This document shows positions 61,415-64,000 of a DNA stretch of 64,000 nt, one piece after another. The notes beneath the pieces are model-generated. The model saw only the letters and a program-made list of their open reading frames with translations, had not been told where the DNA came from and did not search any database. The DNA lies in contig NZ_CP069798.1 in assembly GCF_016894345.1 (NCBI RefSeq), forward strand, positions 62,001 through 126,000. The letters run 5' to 3'. The position numbers and the translations under genes are program-made. Within the stretch, counting starts at the first letter, position 1. Every line of letters begins with the position of its first letter. This DNA comes from Paralysiella testudinis. Lineage in GTDB: Bacteria; Pseudomonadota; Gammaproteobacteria; Burkholderiales; Neisseriaceae.

Positions 61415-61886
61415 GCTCTTGGCCGTGTGCTTGCTCACCGGCATCAGCACCCATGCTTGGGCGCTGGAAAGCGACCGCAACCAGCCCATCGCCATCGAAG
61501 CCGACCAAGGCTCGCTGGATCAAGGCAACCAGAGCACCGTGTTTTCCGGCAATGTGCAAATCCGCCAAGGCAGTCTGTATATCAACGCCGCCCGCGTGGA
61601 AGTGAACCGCGACAACGCCGGCAACCAAACCATGCGCGCCAGCGGCAGGCCGGTTCAGTTTGGCCAACAATTGGAAAAAGACGGCATGGTTAAAGGCCAA
61701 GCCAACGAAGTGCGCTACGCCAGCGCCAGCGGCATCGTGACCCTCACCGGCAACGCGCGGGTAGAGCGCGGCAGCGACATGGCGCGCGGCCACAGCATTG
61801 TTTACAACACCCGCACTGAAGTGTACACCGTGAGCGGTGGCGGCAAAGGCCGCGTGAGCGTGCTTATCCAACCGCAAAACAAATAG
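61395..61886 (+). CDS. lptA: LPS transport periplasmic protein LptA
   Basis: The 163-residue periplasmic bridge protein has a signal peptide (LLAVCLLTGISTHAWALE, cleavage about residue 24) and an OstA/beta-jellyroll domain: PIAIEADQGSLDQGNQSTVF, GNVQIRQGSLYINAARVEV and GNARVERGSDMARGH. It overlaps lptC and is followed by lptB 9 bp later. Confidence 0.93.
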   Translation: MTPKNLKLLAVCLLTGISTHAWALESDRNQPIAIEADQGSLDQGNQSTVFSGNVQIRQGSLYINAARVEVNRDNAGNQTMRASGRPVQFGQQLEKDGMVKGQANEVRYASASGIVTLTGNARVERGSDMARGHSIVYNTRTEVYTVSGGGKGRVSVLIQPQNK

Positions 61887-61895
61887 GATTGCCGC

Positions 61896-62639
61896 ATGAC
61901 CTCCAGCCCTTCTTCAGGCAGCCTACTCAGCGTACACGGCCTGCAAAAAAGCTTTAAAAACCGCCAAGTGGTTAAAGACGTGGGTTTATCCTTGGCCAGC
62001 GGCGAAGTGGTGGGCTTGCTCGGCCCCAACGGCGCCGGTAAAACCACCAGCTTTTACATGATTGTGGGGCTGATTGCCGCCGACGCCGGCAGCATCACCC
62101 TTGATAATCAGGAAATCCGCCACCTGCCCATCCATGAGCGCGCCCGCTTAGGCTTAGGCTATCTACCGCAAGAAGCCTCGATTTTCCGCAAAATGACTGT
62201 GGCGCAAAACATCCGCGCCATTCTGGAAATCAGCGGTCGCAACAAAGCCGAAATGGACGCCGCACTCAACACCTTGCTGGCCGATCTGCACATCGAGCAC
62301 CTGCGTCACAACAGCGCCCTGTCGCTTTCCGGCGGCGAGCGCCGCCGCGTGGAAATCGCCCGCGTACTGGCCATGCAGCCGCGCTTTATTCTGCTGGACG
62401 AGCCCTTCGCCGGGGTAGACCCGATTGCAGTCATCGACATCCAAACCATCATTGCCTTTTTGAAACAGCGCGGCATCGGCGTACTGATTACCGACCACAA
62501 CGTGCGCGAAACCCTGCGCATTTGCGACCGCGCCTATATCATCAACCAAGGCAGCGTACTGGCCACCGGCCACCCGGAGGAGCTGGTGCAAAACGAAGAA
62601 GTGCGCGCCGTGTATTTGGGTGAAAATTTCGACTATTAA
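61896..62639 (+). CDS. lptB: LPS export ABC transporter ATPase LptB
   Basis: The 247-residue ATPase powers LPS extraction with LptFG. Walker [16 protein letters not shown]-loop YLPQEASIF, signature [12 protein letters not shown], Walker [13 protein letters not shown] and H-loop DHNVRE are exactly the LptB type. A small uptake-sequence-derived insert ([10 protein letters not shown]) begins the protein. lptF and lptG are not in the window. Confidence 0.96.
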   Translation: MTSSPSSGSLLSVHGLQKSFKNRQVVKDVGLSLASGEVVGLLGPNGAGKTTSFYMIVGLIAADAGSITLDNQEIRHLPIHERARLGLGYLPQEASIFRKMTVAQNIRAILEISGRNKAEMDAALNTLLADLHIEHLRHNSALSLSGGERRRVEIARVLAMQPRFILLDEPFAGVDPIAVIDIQTIIAFLKQRGIGVLITDHNVRETLRICDRAYIINQGSVLATGHPEELVQNEEVRAVYLGENFDY

Positions 62640-62675
62640 ATAAAAAGCCAAACCGCCACCAATATCGACACCGTT

Positions 62676-64000
62676 ATGACCAAAGCCGCCCTCAGCCTCA
62701 AGCTGAAGCAGACACAACAGCTCAACCAAAATCTGCAGCAATCGCTGCGGATATTGCATATGTCGGCTCAGGCTTTGGAAACCGAGGTGGCCGAATGGCT
62801 GGCCGACAATCCCTTTCTGGAAAAACCCGACACCGACACCGAAGCATTCGAGCTACCACCACAGCAATACACCAAACCGGCCGAACACGTGCATGTGGGT
62901 GGCGATGAAGCCGCCGATATCTGGGCCACCGTGGCCGCCGAAGACGACTTACACAGCCAATTGCACGCGCAAGTGTGCGAGCACCCGCTGGATGACAGCA
63001 TCGCCGCGCAAGTACACCTCTTAATCGACAGCCTCGACGAACACGGCTACCTTGCCGACAGCCTGGCCGACATCGCCGAGCACACGCCACTGGAATGGAT
63101 GCTCAGCAAAGACAGCTTGGCGCAGGCATTGGCTGCACTGCAACGCTTCGACCCGCCCGGCATCGGCGCACGCAACCTCACCGAATCGCTGCTGCTGCAA
63201 TTGGCACGCCAGCCGCAAGACGATATCCGCAAATGCGCCGGCCTATTGGTGCGCCACCATTTGGGACAATGGCAAAGCGCGGCACAGCAAAAACAATTGC
63301 TGCGCGCCCTGCCCCAATTCAACGAAACCACTTTTCAGGCAGCCTTGCAATGCATCGCCGCCCTCAATCCCCACCCTGCCTACGGCCACACCGCCGCCGG
63401 CCAGCCCACCGCCTATGTGCAGCCCGACGTCATCATCCGCGAAAGCCGCAAAGGCTGGCAAATCGAGATGGTCAAAGCCGCTTGGCCGCAAGTGCAGCTC
63501 AACATCGAATACACCGAACTCTTGGCCGAAACCGAACTAGACCCGGCCTTTAAAAGCAAATGGCAAGAAGCCCAAGCCCATCTGGACAGCCTCAAGTTGC
63601 GGCAAAACACCGTATTGCGGCTGGCCGAGTGGATTTTAGACAAACAACAAGACTTCTTTATCTTCGGCCCCATCGGCTTGGCACCGCTCACCCTCAAAGA
63701 AGCCGCCCAAGCGTTGGGCTTGGCCGAAAGCACCATTTCAAGAGCAGTGAACCAAAAATATTTGGCTTGCCCGCGCGGAGTGTTTGCGTTACGCTATTTC
63801 TTCAGCCAAGCGGTGTCACAAAACGAACACAATGAAGCCGGCAGCAGCCAACGCGCCGTGCAAACCCTGCTCGAAACGCTGATACAGCAAGAAAACCCGC
63901 AACAGCCCTATTCCGATAGCGAGCTGGTGACACAACTGGCCAAACACGGCATTACCTTGGCTCGGCGCACCGTAGCCAAATACCGCGAAGCCTTGAAAAT
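62676..64000 (+). CDS. rpoN: RNA polymerase sigma-54 factor RpoN (cut by window edge)
   Basis: The frame from ATG 62676 is open for 441 codons to the window end without a stop. Region I (SLKLKQTQQLNQNLQQSLRI) is glutamine-rich as expected, the core-binding and HTH regions (LKEAAQALGLAESTISRAVN) follow, and the RpoN box ARRTVAKYRE is at residues 429-438. All functional regions are thus present. In gonococci and meningococci only a defective rpoN-like sequence remains, so an intact copy is noteworthy. It follows lptB in the usual order. Confidence 0.93.
   Translation, partial: MTKAALSLKLKQTQQLNQNLQQSLRILHMSAQALETEVAEWLADNPFLEKPDTDTEAFELPPQQYTKPAEHVHVGGDEAADIWATVAAEDDLHSQLHAQVCEHPLDDSIAAQVHLLIDSLDEHGYLADSLADIAEHTPLEWMLSKDSLAQALAALQRFDPPGIGARNLTESLLLQLARQPQDDIRKCAGLLVRHHLGQWQSAAQQKQLLRALPQFNETTFQAALQCIAALNPHPAYGHTAAGQPTAYVQPDVIIRESRKGWQIEMVKAAWPQVQLNIEYTELLAETELDPAFKSKWQEAQAHLDSLKLRQNTVLRLAEWILDKQQDFFIFGPIGLAPLTLKEAAQALGLAESTISRAVNQKYLACPRGVFALRYFFSQAVSQNEHNEAGSSQRAVQTLLETLIQQENPQQPYSDSELVTQLAKHGITLARRTVAKYREALK

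Overview
The window comes from a member of the Neisseriaceae (Betaproteobacteria). Three lines of evidence support this. First, the 12-mer AGGCTGCCTGAA and its complement occur dozens of times; this is the DNA uptake sequence dialect known from the Simonsiella/Alysiella side of the family, and a few copies read AGGCTACCTGAA, the Eikenella-type variant. Second, there are several Correia-type (CREE) miniature repeats. Third, gene content and order are neisserial (pilF-pilG-pilD-coaE-zapD-yacG, ccoNOQP, kdsD-lptCAB-rpoN, rfbBAC). No rRNA, tRNA, CRISPR array, prophage or full insertion sequence was seen, so this is mostly core chromosome.

Layout. 0-10 kb: alanine/glycine:Na+ symporter, Na/Pi transporter, the cbb3 oxidase operon ccoNOQP (minus strand; CcoP carries an OmpA-like C-terminal domain), an M61 peptidase and a DUF442 protein. 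10-23 kb: a recJ-linked unknown and recJ, the type IV pilus genes pilF, pilG, pilD running into coaE-zapD-yacG, an ABC-2 transporter, ibaG, a membrane ORF broken by TGA, and murA. 22.7-23.2 kb is a small decay zone: a Correia-like element next to frameshifted WYL-regulator and EVE-domain remnants. 23-32.5 kb (minus strand): GIY-YIG protein, dnaE, a PhaM-like protein, 6S RNA, zapA with a zapB-like coiled coil, a periplasmic-binding lipoprotein, gpsA, fabF and acpP. 32.7-38.3 kb: S9 peptidase, ppk2, thiE, pit. 38.6-46.1 kb (plus strand): xth, anmK, a YbaK-type deacylase, ftsK, hemH, an MFS carrier. 46.2-49.5 kb: rfbB, rfbA, rfbC, a DUF924 protein. 49.5-57.4 kb: ispH, lspA, a BCCT carrier, ileS, ribF. 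57.6-64 kb: an amino-acid ABC permease, tal, then kdsD-lptC-lptA-lptB-rpoN running off the right edge.

How genes work together. pilF/G/D form the inner-membrane motor, platform and peptidase of type IV pili, which also serve DNA uptake, matching the dense uptake sequences. kdsD and lptCAB make and export lipopolysaccharide, with rfbBAC supplying deoxysugar nucleotides. Na/Pi, Pit and PPK2 point to active phosphate and polyphosphate handling. Uptake sequences are often paired as inverted repeats that act as terminators.

The least ordinary material is the repeat family. Eight Correia-like elements fall into discrete sizes (about 70, 104, 130, 151-155 and 207 bp). They share the Correia core but most have different terminal inverted repeats, and several supply or touch the 3' ends of genes. 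Other points of note are the CcoP-OmpA fusion, an apparently intact sigma-54 gene, and the decayed WYL/EVE island.
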